This document shows positions 28,546-36,669 of a stretch of DNA of 57,626 bases, one piece after another. The DNA is from Rothia nasimurium. Lineage in GTDB: Bacteria > Actinomycetota > Actinomycetes > Actinomycetales > Micrococcaceae. The translations under genes were made by a program, and so were the position numbers. Positions within the stretch are counted from its first letter, which is position 1. Each line of letters opens with the position of its first letter. Location: positions 1 to 57,626 of the forward strand of contig NZ_SPQC01000014.1 in the NCBI RefSeq assembly GCF_004569295.1. Direction: 5' to 3'. The notes under the pieces are model-generated. The model had not been told where the DNA came from. It made no database searches and was given only the letters and a program-made list of their open reading frames with translations.

Positions 28546-28572
28546 ATTATACCAAGTGGTTGGACACCAACC
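28546..28572 (-). promoter_or_regulatory. Candidate promoter and operator of the restriction module
   Basis: Minus-strand TATAAT (28551-28546), a perfect -10, with the dyad GGTTGG-N3-CCAACC (28558-28572) immediately upstream where a regulator would meet polymerase. No good -35 is seen, as is common for controller-protein promoters. Predicted leader to the HTH gene is about 195 nt and covers the remnant ORF. Confidence 0.45.
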
Positions 28573-28622
28573 GGAATTAGAGCCCTCTGATTCCGGTACG
28601 ATGAGAAGTCAATAAATTTAGA

Positions 28623-28754
28623 ATGCAGTGGAGAAAAGCGCTATTGCCATTTCCCCATTCTTCTGCCATCGAGAATCTCGGTTTTACGGTAACTAATGAG
28701 GATAGCGGGGCAGATGAAGAACTAGACATCCGCAAGGGCACCAAAAAAGCCTGA
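28623..28754 (+). other. Unassigned 43-codon ORF in the island
   Basis: ATG 28623 to TGA 28754 encodes 43 residues, including NLGFTVTNEDSGADEELDIR and a lysine-rich end. No ribosome site or family recognised. It lies between the AT-rich module and the hsdR fragment and may be a piece of a lost gene. Confidence 0.2.
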
Positions 28755-28773
28755 TTAACTTTGTTTAGATCCA

Positions 28774-29649
28774 AGGGCCCTGCCGCTGAATACGCTGGTT
28801 GCTTTCTCCGGTGAACTGCCCGACCCCGACGTTATAGTGCCCGGGGTTGATACGCCCACCGTGACTGAGGCGTCCATGAACCCTGACCTCAAAGGCAGGA
28901 ACCTGGCTGAGGTCTTCAACCAGGACGGCCAGCATATTCTGATCGTGGCCAACAAGTACCAGACCGGCTTTGACCAGCCCCTTCTGGTTGCCGTGTATGT
29001 GGATAAGAAGCTCTCGGGTATCACCGCTGTGCAGACCCTCTCCCGTCTCAACCGCCGCGCTGACGGCAAAGAGAACACCTACATTCTGGACTTCGTCAAC
29101 GACCCCGAGCAGATTCGCGCCGCCTTTGCCGAGTACTACGAGGACGCCCGTATCGAGACCGAATCGGACCTCGACCTGGTTGCCAAGCAGGTCGACAAGC
29201 TCGACGCCGCTAGTATCTACAACCGGGCAGATGTGGAACAGTTCTGGGAAAAGTGGGTTGCACCCGGTGCCCGGCAGGCGTCCTTTGACTCCCTCATCTC
29301 TATTCCCGTGCAGCGGTTTGTGACGCGCTGGCGGGCGGCGCAGGAAGGAGTTGATGGTTCTACTGACCGAGCCGCCCTTGAGGTACTGCTGGAGTTCCGC
29401 TCAACCCTCGCCCAGTACGTGAAGTCCTACGCCTTCTTCTCGCAAATCTTCAACTTCGGCGACCCCTACTACGAGAAACTCTTTGCTTTTGCGGATCTGC
29501 TCGCGCGCAAGCTGCGCCGCTTTACCCTCGATGAGGTGTCACCCGAGGTAGTGAACGTGGACGACTTCGTACTCACCCACTACCGCCTCGAAAAGCTGCG
29601 TGAAGAGGAAGACTTGAAGCTCTCGTCCTCGCAGGCAGCTGGTCTGTAG
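28774..29649 (+). pseudogene. hsdR: Type I restriction enzyme HsdR, C-terminal fragment
   Basis: Homology starts near 28786 with LNTLVAFSGELPDPDVIVPG and runs to TAG 29647. It includes the last part of the helicase motor (LIVANKYQTGFDQPLLVAVYVDKKL, TLSRLNRRADGK, TYILDFVN, i.e. motifs V-VI) and the C-terminal helical region; the nuclease and Walker A parts are absent. About 290 of the usual ~1000 codons remain. Same strand as the hsdM remnant at 22.4 kb, and GC-rich like the chromosome, so it belonged to the older hsd locus that the AT-rich module replaced. A GTG at 28837 gives a 270-residue ORF but is unlikely to be a real start. Confidence 0.85.
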
Positions 29650-29652
29650 GGC

Positions 29653-29865
29653 ATGACGATGGCCAACACCAAGGTGGACTTCTACCACTCGAAGAATGTG
29701 CGTGTTGTTGGCCTGGCGAATAAGCTCTGGGACTACAGCTCAGATACAGCTGACCTGATTGACCATGTACGCAAGCTACCCCCGGAGCAGTTCGTGGAGT
29801 TCATGCTCGAAATGGGCCTGTACGAGCTGCTCCGGGGCGAGAAGGTGGAGGAGCTGAGCCACTAG
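29653..29865 (+). CDS. Hypothetical protein downstream of hsdR
   Basis: 70 residues from ATG 29653 (alternative ATG two codons later), 3 bp after the hsdR stop. Contains VGLANKLWDYSSDTADLIDH and PEQFVEFMLEMGLYELLRG: acidic, probably helical, no signal or membrane segment. Likely once co-transcribed with hsdR. Its stop overlaps the stop of the converging ATPase gene by two bases. Function unknown. Confidence 0.5.
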   Translation: MTMANTKVDFYHSKNVRVVGLANKLWDYSSDTADLIDHVRKLPPEQFVEFMLEMGLYELLRGEKVEELSH

Positions 29866-31649
29866 ATATTGTGGGACGTCTTAGAGAGCAAGCTCTCCGC
29901 CACCTGTTCCACACCCAGGCGGTACTGTGCGGAATCACGATCTGCACGACGCACATCCGTTAAATCAAGAACAGCCCTACTCTGTTCCTCTGGAATCTTA
30001 GAGTTAGCAATCCACAGAACCGGCACAACATTCTTGCCGTCTAACACAGACAAGTCACTTATTTGCTTTACCCAGCGAGGCGTCACCAAAGCCAAGCCAA
30101 CATGAGGTATCTGCTCGTCAGCGTCCGCCCCAAAGGTATCGGCCAGACCTGTCGAATCATCATCAAAGATGAGCTCAACACTCAATCCAGACAGGCCTTC
30201 AACAGCATCAGCAACATCTTCAGCAAAACCACAAATATTCCCTGCTAACGCAGAGCCCCCATCAGCCGCAGCGAAACTAGCAACGACACGCAGGTCAACA
30301 TCGCCAGTGTTCTTAGAGGGCTCAAGCTCTGCCCGTGGCTCAATCGCAGTTGCGCGCGCTCTGTTCATCAGCCCCTGCCACAAACTCGCGTCCCACAAGG
30401 CGGCCAAGGGAAGTGCCCATATGTTCTCACCTAATGGCACAGGCCGAGCCACATTACAAACGACGAAACCCCGAGCTACCCTGTCACCATACAATTTTTG
30501 AAAGGCCTTTAGCCCCTTCAAGAATTCAGGTTTTACACGCGCAGAAGCTTTCACTTCCACAGAAATGAGAGAACCCGCAGAATCACGCAAGACTACATCG
30601 ACCTCAACGTCCTTGTTCTTAATCCGCTGTCGCCAATGGAATATATCCACACTACGCTCAGCCCATCCAGCATGGGCGCGTACCTGCTGCATCACCAGCG
30701 TCTCAACCAGGCGCCCTCGTACATCTGCATCAACTAACTGTGCATCACTCGTACTTACCAAAGACCGGGCGGATAAAGCCACATCTGCGGGGAAAAACTT
30801 AGCTGAAGACCGCAGAGACCTCTTTGAAGCCCGATGTAGGTTAGGAACCTCATAGATTAAGAAACGTTTTTCGAGAGCGTCGAGATAAGAATCAACTGTG
30901 CGGCGGTCCATTGAGAGTTCTCTGCCCATTTCAGAGATATTTAGCTCTGAAGCAGGGTGCCTTAAAACATAAGCCAAAATCTCGTGTGCACGCACCTGAT
31001 CAAACGACTCACCTGACTTTACCCGCTGAGTTAAGATGCTTCTTATACCCTCGTCAATAGCCAGCCCTAAAGTAGAGGTCACTGAATAACCAGCAAACCG
31101 ACGATACTGGGGCATACCTCCTAGAACAATCGCATCAGATTCAATATCCAGAGGTTGTACTTGTTCCCCTGTAACCGGATTTGCATCAAATAGAGCATCT
31201 ATCACAGACCACGGCTGCTGATGGGGAGAGCTGATTTCTGCCTCACTCAAAGGCTCTAATGATACTCGTAAAGCCCTGCGTGCCAGAGGGTCAGTGCCGC
31301 CAAAACCACTTTGCCCGATGCTTGAAGAACCGGTAAGAACCAGACGAATTGAGTCCTGGTTCTCATCTAGAACCTGTTTCACAGCAACCGGCAGCTCAGG
31401 AACCAGCTGAGCTTCGTCGATTGCGCAGGGCCACTCTAAACCACGGAGCCAACCCACTGTATCAGCCTCAACCACTGCTCGCAGACCGGTATCAGCCATC
31501 GAATAAACTGCCTTCAGATGCCCCTCATGAGCCAGCTTGTTCACCAAGCTTGTCTTCCCCACTGCACGAGCGCCTTCGATAATCACGACAGGCGCAACAG
31601 CAAGTAGGTCAAGTATCTTGGGCTCAAGGAATCTGGGATAGAACGTCAT
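29862..31649 (-). CDS. AAA ATPase with DUF4143 and a TIR-like C-terminal domain
   Basis: 595 residues, intact. Residues 20-180: AAA_14-type ATPase with Walker A GARAVGKTS (26-34) and Walker B CAIDEAQ (Asp78-Glu79), then sensor LVLTGSSS. Middle: winged-helix segment (ISEMGRELSMDRRTVDSYLDAL) and DUF4143 with a nuclease-like DVEVDVVL...SVEVKAS pattern. Such proteins are widespread, little understood and often toxin- or defence-linked. Residues about 450-590 are an extra domain: VVASFAAADGGSALAG, then LSVELIFDDDSTGLADTF, VGLALVTPRWVKQ and NVVPVLWI, an alternating alpha/beta pattern that resembles TIR/SEFIR-like folds. Start ATG 31649 follows TACAAT by 7 nt, so probably leaderless. TIR assignment is by pattern only. 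Confidence 0.75.
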   Translation of the reverse strand: MTFYPRFLEPKILDLLAVAPVVIIEGARAVGKTSLVNKLAHEGHLKAVYSMADTGLRAVVEADTVGWLRGLEWPCAIDEAQLVPELPVAVKQVLDENQDSIRLVLTGSSSIGQSGFGGTDPLARRALRVSLEPLSEAEISSPHQQPWSVIDALFDANPVTGEQVQPLDIESDAIVLGGMPQYRRFAGYSVTSTLGLAIDEGIRSILTQRVKSGESFDQVRAHEILAYVLRHPASELNISEMGRELSMDRRTVDSYLDALEKRFLIYEVPNLHRASKRSLRSSAKFFPADVALSARSLVSTSDAQLVDADVRGRLVETLVMQQVRAHAGWAERSVDIFHWRQRIKNKDVEVDVVLRDSAGSLISVEVKASARVKPEFLKGLKAFQKLYGDRVARGFVVCNVARPVPLGENIWALPLAALWDASLWQGLMNRARATAIEPRAELEPSKNTGDVDLRVVASFAAADGGSALAGNICGFAEDVADAVEGLSGLSVELIFDDDSTGLADTFGADADEQIPHVGLALVTPRWVKQISDLSVLDGKNVVPVLWIANSKIPEEQSRAVLDLTDVRRADRDSAQYRLGVEQVAESLLSKTSHNI

Positions 31650-31656
31650 AGGTCAA

Positions 31657-31683
31657 ATTGTACATTCGATGCACAAAATTTTG
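31657..31683 (-). promoter_or_regulatory. Leaderless promoter and AT palindrome of the ATPase gene
   Basis: Minus-strand TACAAT (31662-31657) ends 7 nt before the ATG. Upstream, the palindrome CAAAATTTTG (31674-31683) lies within a repeated TGCACA context and covers the region a -35 would occupy; it may be an autoregulatory site. Confidence 0.45.
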
Positions 31684-31761
31684 CACATAGAAGGTACAAG
31701 TTGTTAAAAGCACTAGGTGGATTAACTAGTTCACCTCAGTAGTCATCATCAAGATGCTTTC

Positions 31762-32523
31762 CTACCGTACTTCGTACCCCGCCGCTCGGATTTCGTCCTT
31801 CACTTCCCCAATGCTGACCTCGCCAAAGTGGAAAATGGAAGCGGCCAGCACAGCGTCCGCACCTGCTTCGATGGCGGGCGGGAAGTGCTCGGCGGCGCCC
31901 GCGCCGCCCGAAGCAATCAGGGGTACGGTGACGACAGAGCGCACCGCGCGAATCATGGGCAGGTCAAAGCCGGCCTTGGTGCCGTCGGCGTCAATGGAGT
32001 TCAGCAGGATCTCGCCCACACCTCGCTCTTGGGCCTCAGCAACCCATTCAAGCAGGTCAAGCCCGGTGGATTTGCGGCCGCCGTGGGTGGTCACCTCGTA
32101 GCCGGACGGAGTGGCGCTCGACTTCTTGGCGTCCGCTGAGAGCACCAGCACCTGGGAGCCAAACCGCTCGGTTATCTCGTTGATGACCTCGGGCCGGGCA
32201 ATAGCCGCAGTGTTGATAGAGGCCTTATCGGCGCCGGTGCGTAGCAGGCGGTCGACGTCCTCAGCGGTGCGCACTCCCCCGCCCACAGTCAGCGGGATAA
32301 AGACCTGCTCAGCGGTCGACGACACCACATCGAAGGTGGTCTGGCGGGCAGAAGAAGAGGCGGTGACGTCCAGGAAAGTCAGCTCATCGGCGCCCTCAGC
32401 GTTGTAGCGCTTGGCGAGTTCTACCGGGTCGCCAGCGTCGCGCAGGCCCTCAAACTTGACGCCCTTGACCACGCGGCCGGCGTCCACATCAAGACACGGA
32501 ATAACACGAATGGCAACGCCCAC
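31762..32523 (-). CDS. hisF: Imidazole glycerol phosphate synthase, cyclase subunit
   Basis: Closes the imidazole ring in histidine synthesis using ammonia from HisH (not in the window). 253 residues, TIM barrel; [14 protein letters not shown] holds the first catalytic Asp and VLSADAKKS the second. I place the start at GTG 32523 (MGVAIRVIP), with AAAGGGGG upstream; the longer frame to 32586 is untypical. In related genomes it neighbours hisI, here 11.5 kb away on the other side of the accessory region. Confidence 0.94.
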   Translation of the reverse strand: MGVAIRVIPCLDVDAGRVVKGVKFEGLRDAGDPVELAKRYNAEGADELTFLDVTASSSARQTTFDVVSSTAEQVFIPLTVGGGVRTAEDVDRLLRTGADKASINTAAIARPEVINEITERFGSQVLVLSADAKKSSATPSGYEVTTHGGRKSTGLDLLEWVAEAQERGVGEILLNSIDADGTKAGFDLPMIRAVRSVVTVPLIASGGAGAAEHFPPAIEAGADAVLAASIFHFGEVSIGEVKDEIRAAGYEVR

Positions 32524-32604
32524 GGGCGCGCCCCCTTTCCTTGAAAGCAAAACTGAAGCGGCGGCATCCGCCCATATCAGGGGCAAGGACGCCGCCGGGT
32601 AAAG

Positions 32605-33450
32605 TTACAGGCGCGCGGCCTGAATGGCGGTGACTAGGATGCCGCGGCCGCCGATCTCGTAGAGGGAATCCATGACCTTATTCGCCGCCTTGCGCGGCAC
32701 CATGGAGCGCACGGCAACCCAGCCCTCGCGCGAGAGCGGCGAGATGGTCGGGGCTTCAAGGCCGGGGGTCAGGGTGGTGGCAGCCTTGAGGTTAGCCTCT
32801 TCGATGTTGTAGTCAATCATCACGTACTGGCGGGCAATCAGTACACCCTGCAGGCGGCGCTGTAGGCGTTCAAGACCGGCGTGGTCCTCAACGCCGGGGC
32901 GCTTAATCAGCAGGGCCTCGGAGCGCATAATCGGGTCGCCGAAAGGTTCCAGGCCGGCCGCGCGCATGGTGTTGCCGGTTTCCACGACGTCGGCGATGGC
33001 GTCCGCAACGCCCAGACGAATCGAGGACTCAATAGCACCGTCCAGGCGCACCACCGACGCGTTGATACCGGAGCGTTCCAGGTAGTCGGTCAGCAGGCGC
33101 TTGTAGCTGGTAGCAATGCGCTTACCTTCAAGTTCGGACGGGTCGATGTAGGTACCGGCGGGCCCTGCCAGGCGGAAGGTGGAGCGAGCAAAATCGAGCT
33201 TGAGCGCTTCCTCAGCGTGGGTGCCGGAGTCGAGCAGCAGGTCACGGCCGGTGATGCCGACGTCCAGGGTACCCTCGCCCACGTACACGGCGATGTCGCG
33301 GGGGCGCAGGTAGAAAAATTCGACCTCGTTGTCCTGGTCAACGAGCACCAGCTCGCGGGAGTCGCGGCGCTGGAGGTAGCCAGCTTCGGTTAGCATGGTG
33401 ATGGCAGCCTGAGAGAGCATGCCCTTGTTAGGAACTGCAACGCGCAGCAT
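32605..33450 (-). CDS. hisG: ATP phosphoribosyltransferase, long form
   Basis: First and feedback-regulated step of histidine synthesis: ATP plus PRPP. 281 residues, the long form with its own C-terminal regulatory domain, so no HisZ partner is expected. N-terminal LRVAVPNKGMLSQAA, DVGITGRDLL, and the PRPP-binding VETGNTMRAAGL are visible. Lies between hisE and hisF on the same strand with short gaps; one transcript is likely. Confidence 0.95.
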   Translation of the reverse strand: MLRVAVPNKGMLSQAAITMLTEAGYLQRRDSRELVLVDQDNEVEFFYLRPRDIAVYVGEGTLDVGITGRDLLLDSGTHAEEALKLDFARSTFRLAGPAGTYIDPSELEGKRIATSYKRLLTDYLERSGINASVVRLDGAIESSIRLGVADAIADVVETGNTMRAAGLEPFGDPIMRSEALLIKRPGVEDHAGLERLQRRLQGVLIARQYVMIDYNIEEANLKAATTLTPGLEAPTISPLSREGWVAVRSMVPRKAANKVMDSLYEIGGRGILVTAIQAARL

Positions 33451-33474
33451 AGGTTTTTCCTTTGCAGTGATGGT

Positions 33475-33738
33475 TTAGAGGTACTTGTAGATATCTTCGG
33501 GAGTCAGTCCCTTGGCGATCATCATGCACTGCAAATGGTAAATCAGCTGTGAAGCCTCTTCAGCGAACTCGGCGTCAGACTGGAATTCAGCGGCCATCCA
33601 GACTTCCGCTGCTTCTTCTACGATTTTCTTGCCGATAAAGTGCACGCCTTTGTCGAGTTCCGCAACGGTGCCGGAGCCCTCAGGGCGGGTTTCAGCCTTT
33701 TCGGCTAGCTCTGCGAATAGGGTTTCAAAGTTCTTCAC
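33475..33738 (-). CDS. hisE: Phosphoribosyl-ATP pyrophosphohydrolase
   Basis: Second step of histidine synthesis. 87 residues, MazG-like helical fold; [17 protein letters not shown] carries the metal-binding glutamates and [19 protein letters not shown] completes the signature. First gene of hisE-hisG-hisF. Ends [11 protein letters not shown] as in other actinobacteria. Confidence 0.94.
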   Translation of the reverse strand: MKNFETLFAELAEKAETRPEGSGTVAELDKGVHFIGKKIVEEAAEVWMAAEFQSDAEFAEEASQLIYHLQCMMIAKGLTPEDIYKYL

Positions 33739-33830
33739 GGTCTCTAGCGTACCGCTCTTTGAGGTGCTGACGTTACCGAGCAGGTTTAGATTTCATCTTT
33801 CGGTCACGCGCACAGGATGAGATGCTCGGA

Positions 33831-33878
33831 CGGACGCCCGCTCCACCGCCCACGACAGAGCAGGAGGGCGGGCGTCCG
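33831..33878. terminator. Hairpin downstream of the ribH unit
   Basis: Arms CGGACGCCCGC (33831-33841) and GCGGGCGTCCG (33868-33878) pair exactly over 11 bp. No clear T-run. It separates the rib genes from hisE and lies 40 bp past the antitoxin-like ORF. Confidence 0.5.
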
Positions 33879-33917
33879 CGATTTCTTACAAGGTGCTGTA
33901 AATCTTGTGGCGGGTCC

Positions 33918-34088
33918 CTACCGGGAAGTCATGCCTAAATCTTTACGGAGCTCCTGTAGCTGAAAAACACGAGCCTCAGCATGCATGTCGTTTACTAAAC
34001 GCTGTAGGTCTTGAGAATCGACCGGGCGCATTTGTTTTAGTTCTTCAAGATCGGCAGCGAGCGCGAGCTTGGAGCGCCTTGAATGCAA
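33918..34088 (-). pseudogene. Truncated XRE/HigA-like antitoxin ORF behind ribH
   Basis: 57 codons from a TTG at 34088, which directly follows the ribH stop, to TAG at 33920. The peptide includes ADLEELKQMRPVDSQDLQRL, then MHAEARVFQLQELRKDLGMTSR, and stops. This looks like the front of a HigA-type antitoxin, where the next residues would enter the helix-turn-helix. No matching toxin gene is present. It could be translated by coupling to ribH, or be a dead fragment; ATG at 34033 is an alternative start. Confidence 0.45.
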
Positions 34089-34559
34089 CTAAACCTGATT
34101 GAGTGCTACCACGGTTTCCAGCGCCGCTGCCATGGCTTCGTAGCCCTTGTCTTCGTTGGAGCCGGGCAGGCCGGCACGGTCGATGCCCTGCTCTTCGGTG
34201 TCGCAGGTCAGCACGCCAAACCCGACGGGGGTTTTGGTTTCTACAGATATCTTGGTCAGGCCGCTGGTGGCGGCGTCGCAGACGTAGTCAAAGTGCGGGG
34301 TTCCGCCGCGGATGACCACGCCCAGGGCGACGAGCGCATCGTACTTCTCAGCCAGGGTTACGGCGGCTACCGGCAGTTCGAAGGTGCCGGGCACGCGCAC
34401 GATGGTCGGTTCGATACCTGCGTCCGCGGCGGCACGACGGGCACCGTCGAGCAGGCCGTCCATGATCTGGGTGTGCCAAGATGCCGCAATCACGGCGACC
34501 TTCAGACCTGCGGTGTCTGCGGGGTTGGGTTTGGGGGCGGGTGCTCCTGCTCCGCTCAT
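34089..34559 (-). CDS. ribH: 6,7-dimethyl-8-ribityllumazine synthase
   Basis: Condenses ribitylaminouracil with dihydroxybutanone phosphate, the step before riboflavin synthase. 156 residues from ATG 34559, which has AAGGAG 8 nt upstream; an upstream in-frame start at 34616 has none. Signatures: [38 protein letters not shown] with the active-site histidine. Forms large shells in known members. Follows ribA on the same strand. Confidence 0.95.
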   Translation of the reverse strand: MSGAGAPAPKPNPADTAGLKVAVIAASWHTQIMDGLLDGARRAAADAGIEPTIVRVPGTFELPVAAVTLAEKYDALVALGVVIRGGTPHFDYVCDAATSGLTKISVETKTPVGFGVLTCDTEEQGIDRAGLPGSNEDKGYEAMAAALETVVALNQV

Positions 34560-34649
34560 AGTGTTCTCCTTAGGGTTGGGTTTGGGGTAGGTACCAGCTA
34601 ATTCAGAAATGACCACAAACTAGATGGGTTTTTCTGACTCAGATGGTAC

Positions 34650-35273
34650 CTAGTTGAGGATGTGGCGCATACGGTCGCGTTTGGTGGCGAGGTAGCGCTC
34701 GTTTTCGGGCCGGGGTGCAATCACGTCGGGCACCAGCCCGGTCACCTGCACTCCCAGCTCGATCAGGGCTTCCGCCTTGGCCGGGTTGTTAGTGAGTAGG
34801 CGGACGTGGGTCAGCCCGGCAGCTTTCAAGATGGCGGACGCCTGGGTATAGTCCCGTGCGTCTGCTGGGAAGCCCAGGTGTAGGTTGGCGTCGAGGGTGT
34901 CGTCCCCAGCGTCTTGTAGGGCGTAGGCTCGTAGCTTGTTGACTAGGCCGATGCCTCGCCCTTCGTGCCCGCGCAGGTAGAGCACAGAACCGCCCAGTTC
35001 CTGTACGGTGGCAAGAGCTTTTTCCAGTTGGGGCCCGCAGTCGCAGCGATGGGACCCCAGCAGGTCGCCCGTGGCACATTCGGAATGGAGCCGAACCAGG
35101 TGGTCTTGCCCTTCCTGCTCAGGTGTGAGGGGGCGTCCGTCCGCGCCGACTGCGGTGGCGAGCATGTGCTCGGTGCCGTCGGCAAACTCGTAGGCAGACA
35201 CGGCGAAGGTGCCGTGAGGGGTGGGTACCAGTACCGGCTCGCTACTGGCTACCAGGGTGTTTTTATCGGTCAC
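34650..35273 (-). CDS. ribA: GTP cyclohydrolase II, stand-alone
   Basis: First step of riboflavin synthesis from GTP. 207 residues; zinc ligands Cys66, Cys77 and Cys79 in [18 protein letters not shown], then [10 protein letters not shown] with the catalytic arginine and tyrosine region. In most actinobacteria it is the C-terminal half of a RibBA fusion. Here it is a separate GTG-initiated gene overlapping the end of the RibE-RibB fusion by 11 nt, with GGAG about 9 nt before the GTG; translational coupling likely. Confidence 0.94.
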   Translation of the reverse strand: MTDKNTLVASSEPVLVPTPHGTFAVSAYEFADGTEHMLATAVGADGRPLTPEQEGQDHLVRLHSECATGDLLGSHRCDCGPQLEKALATVQELGGSVLYLRGHEGRGIGLVNKLRAYALQDAGDDTLDANLHLGFPADARDYTQASAILKAAGLTHVRLLTNNPAKAEALIELGVQVTGLVPDVIAPRPENERYLATKRDRMRHILN

Positions 35274-36576
35274 CGTCGCGCTCCTGCAGGTAGGTGACCA
35301 GGTCAGCGATGGAAATCATGGGCATGTTGTGCTGGGTGGCGAAGGCACGTAGGGCGTCGAAGCGCATCATGGTGCCGTCGTCGTTCACGATTTCAGAGAT
35401 CACGCCGACCTCCGATAGGCCCGCGAGCAGGGAGAGCTCTACCGCTGCTTCGGTGTGGCCGGGGCGCTGGCGCACTCCCCCATCGACTGCCCGTAGGGGC
35501 AGCACGTGGCCGGGGCGGGTCAGGTCACCCGCAGAAGACGCCGGGTTGGCAAGTACCTGTACGGTACGGGACCGGTCGGCAGCTGAGATGCCGGTGGTGA
35601 CACCGTCGCGGGCATCGCAGGTGACGGTGTAGGCGGTGCCCTTGGCGTCCTCGTTCACTGCAACCATGGGCGGCAGGTTCAGGGCATCTGCCCGGGCGGC
35701 GCTCATAGGGGCGCAGATGACGCCGGAGGTGTAGCGGATGGTGAATCCCATGAGTTCAGGGGTGGCGTGTTCGGCGGCGAAGATGATGTCACCTTCGTTT
35801 TCGCGGTCTTCGTCATCGACCACGACGACGGCCCCGCCCCGGGCAATTTCGGCAACCGCCCGGTCGATGGTGTCGAGGGCGGCGGCGCGGTGTTCCCAGC
35901 CACCAGCGCTACCAGTGGGGGTAACGCCCAGACCGGTAACCGACCCCGATACCGCCAGAATACGCTGCACATACTTGGCAAGGGCATCGGTTTCGAGGTT
36001 GACGGTATCGCTCACAGTCAGCTCGCCTAAGGTGGTGGCTTCAAGTGTTGCGGGGATCAGACCTACCTCGAACCAGTGGGTGTCGGCCTGCGGGTGGGAT
36101 ACAGCGGTGACGGTCAGCGACGCACCCGAAACAGTGATAGACCCCTTCTCGGTCAGGTGGGCTGCCATATCCCGCGGCACGCGCACGCGCACGGTACGCC
36201 AGGATTCGTGGTCTTCAATCTTGACCACGGTGCCGAGCCCGTCCACGTGGCCCTGCACAACGTGACCGTCAAAGCGTCCGTCGGCTGGCATGCAGCGCTC
36301 AAGGTTGACGCGCGCGCCAGGGGCCAGCTGCCCCAGGTTGGTGCGGCGCAGGGTTTCGCCCATCATGTCGGCGGCGAAGTAGCCGTCGGCAAGCTCGCGG
36401 GTGCGGGTAGCAGTCAGGCAGACGCCATTGACGGACAGGGAGCTACCGTGTTCCAGGTCGTCGATAATCGAGCCCGCCTTGATCGTCACAACGGCTGATT
36501 CAACCCGGCCCGAGCTATCGAGTACGGGTTCAAGAGATTCTACGGTGCCGACAGCGGCAATGATTCCGGTAAACAT
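35263..36576 (-). CDS. Fused riboflavin synthase / 3,4-dihydroxy-2-butanone 4-phosphate synthase
   Basis: 437 residues with two enzymes. Residues 1-207 are riboflavin synthase alpha (RibE): [10 protein letters not shown], the two lumazine-binding repeats with VNGVCLT and VSGASLTV, and [19 protein letters not shown] linker at 208-233 joins RibB at 234-437: [18 protein letters not shown] (acidic metal loop at 253-263), [15 protein letters not shown] and [10 protein letters not shown]. The usual actinobacterial arrangement is separate ribE followed by fused ribBA; here the fusion partner is swapped, giving RibE-RibB plus single RibA. The frame is continuous with no sign of an artefact. Both activities feed RibH. 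Confidence 0.9.
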   Translation of the reverse strand: MFTGIIAAVGTVESLEPVLDSSGRVESAVVTIKAGSIIDDLEHGSSLSVNGVCLTATRTRELADGYFAADMMGETLRRTNLGQLAPGARVNLERCMPADGRFDGHVVQGHVDGLGTVVKIEDHESWRTVRVRVPRDMAAHLTEKGSITVSGASLTVTAVSHPQADTHWFEVGLIPATLEATTLGELTVSDTVNLETDALAKYVQRILAVSGSVTGLGVTPTGSAGGWEHRAAALDTIDRAVAEIARGGAVVVVDDEDRENEGDIIFAAEHATPELMGFTIRYTSGVICAPMSAARADALNLPPMVAVNEDAKGTAYTVTCDARDGVTTGISAADRSRTVQVLANPASSAGDLTRPGHVLPLRAVDGGVRQRPGHTEAAVELSLLAGLSEVGVISEIVNDDGTMMRFDALRAFATQHNMPMISIADLVTYLQERDGDR

Positions 36577-36669
36577 AGGAAGTCTTTCAGAAAGTTTCGG
36601 AGATTAGTTTGTTTGGGGTAAGCGAGGCAGAATCACAGCGAAGCTGCTGGCTCGCTCCCTAAGTAATCT

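Noticed and set aside
28837-29649. HsdR fragment as an intact 270-residue protein
   Set aside because: It starts in the middle of the helicase homology, with conserved sequence continuing upstream of the GTG.
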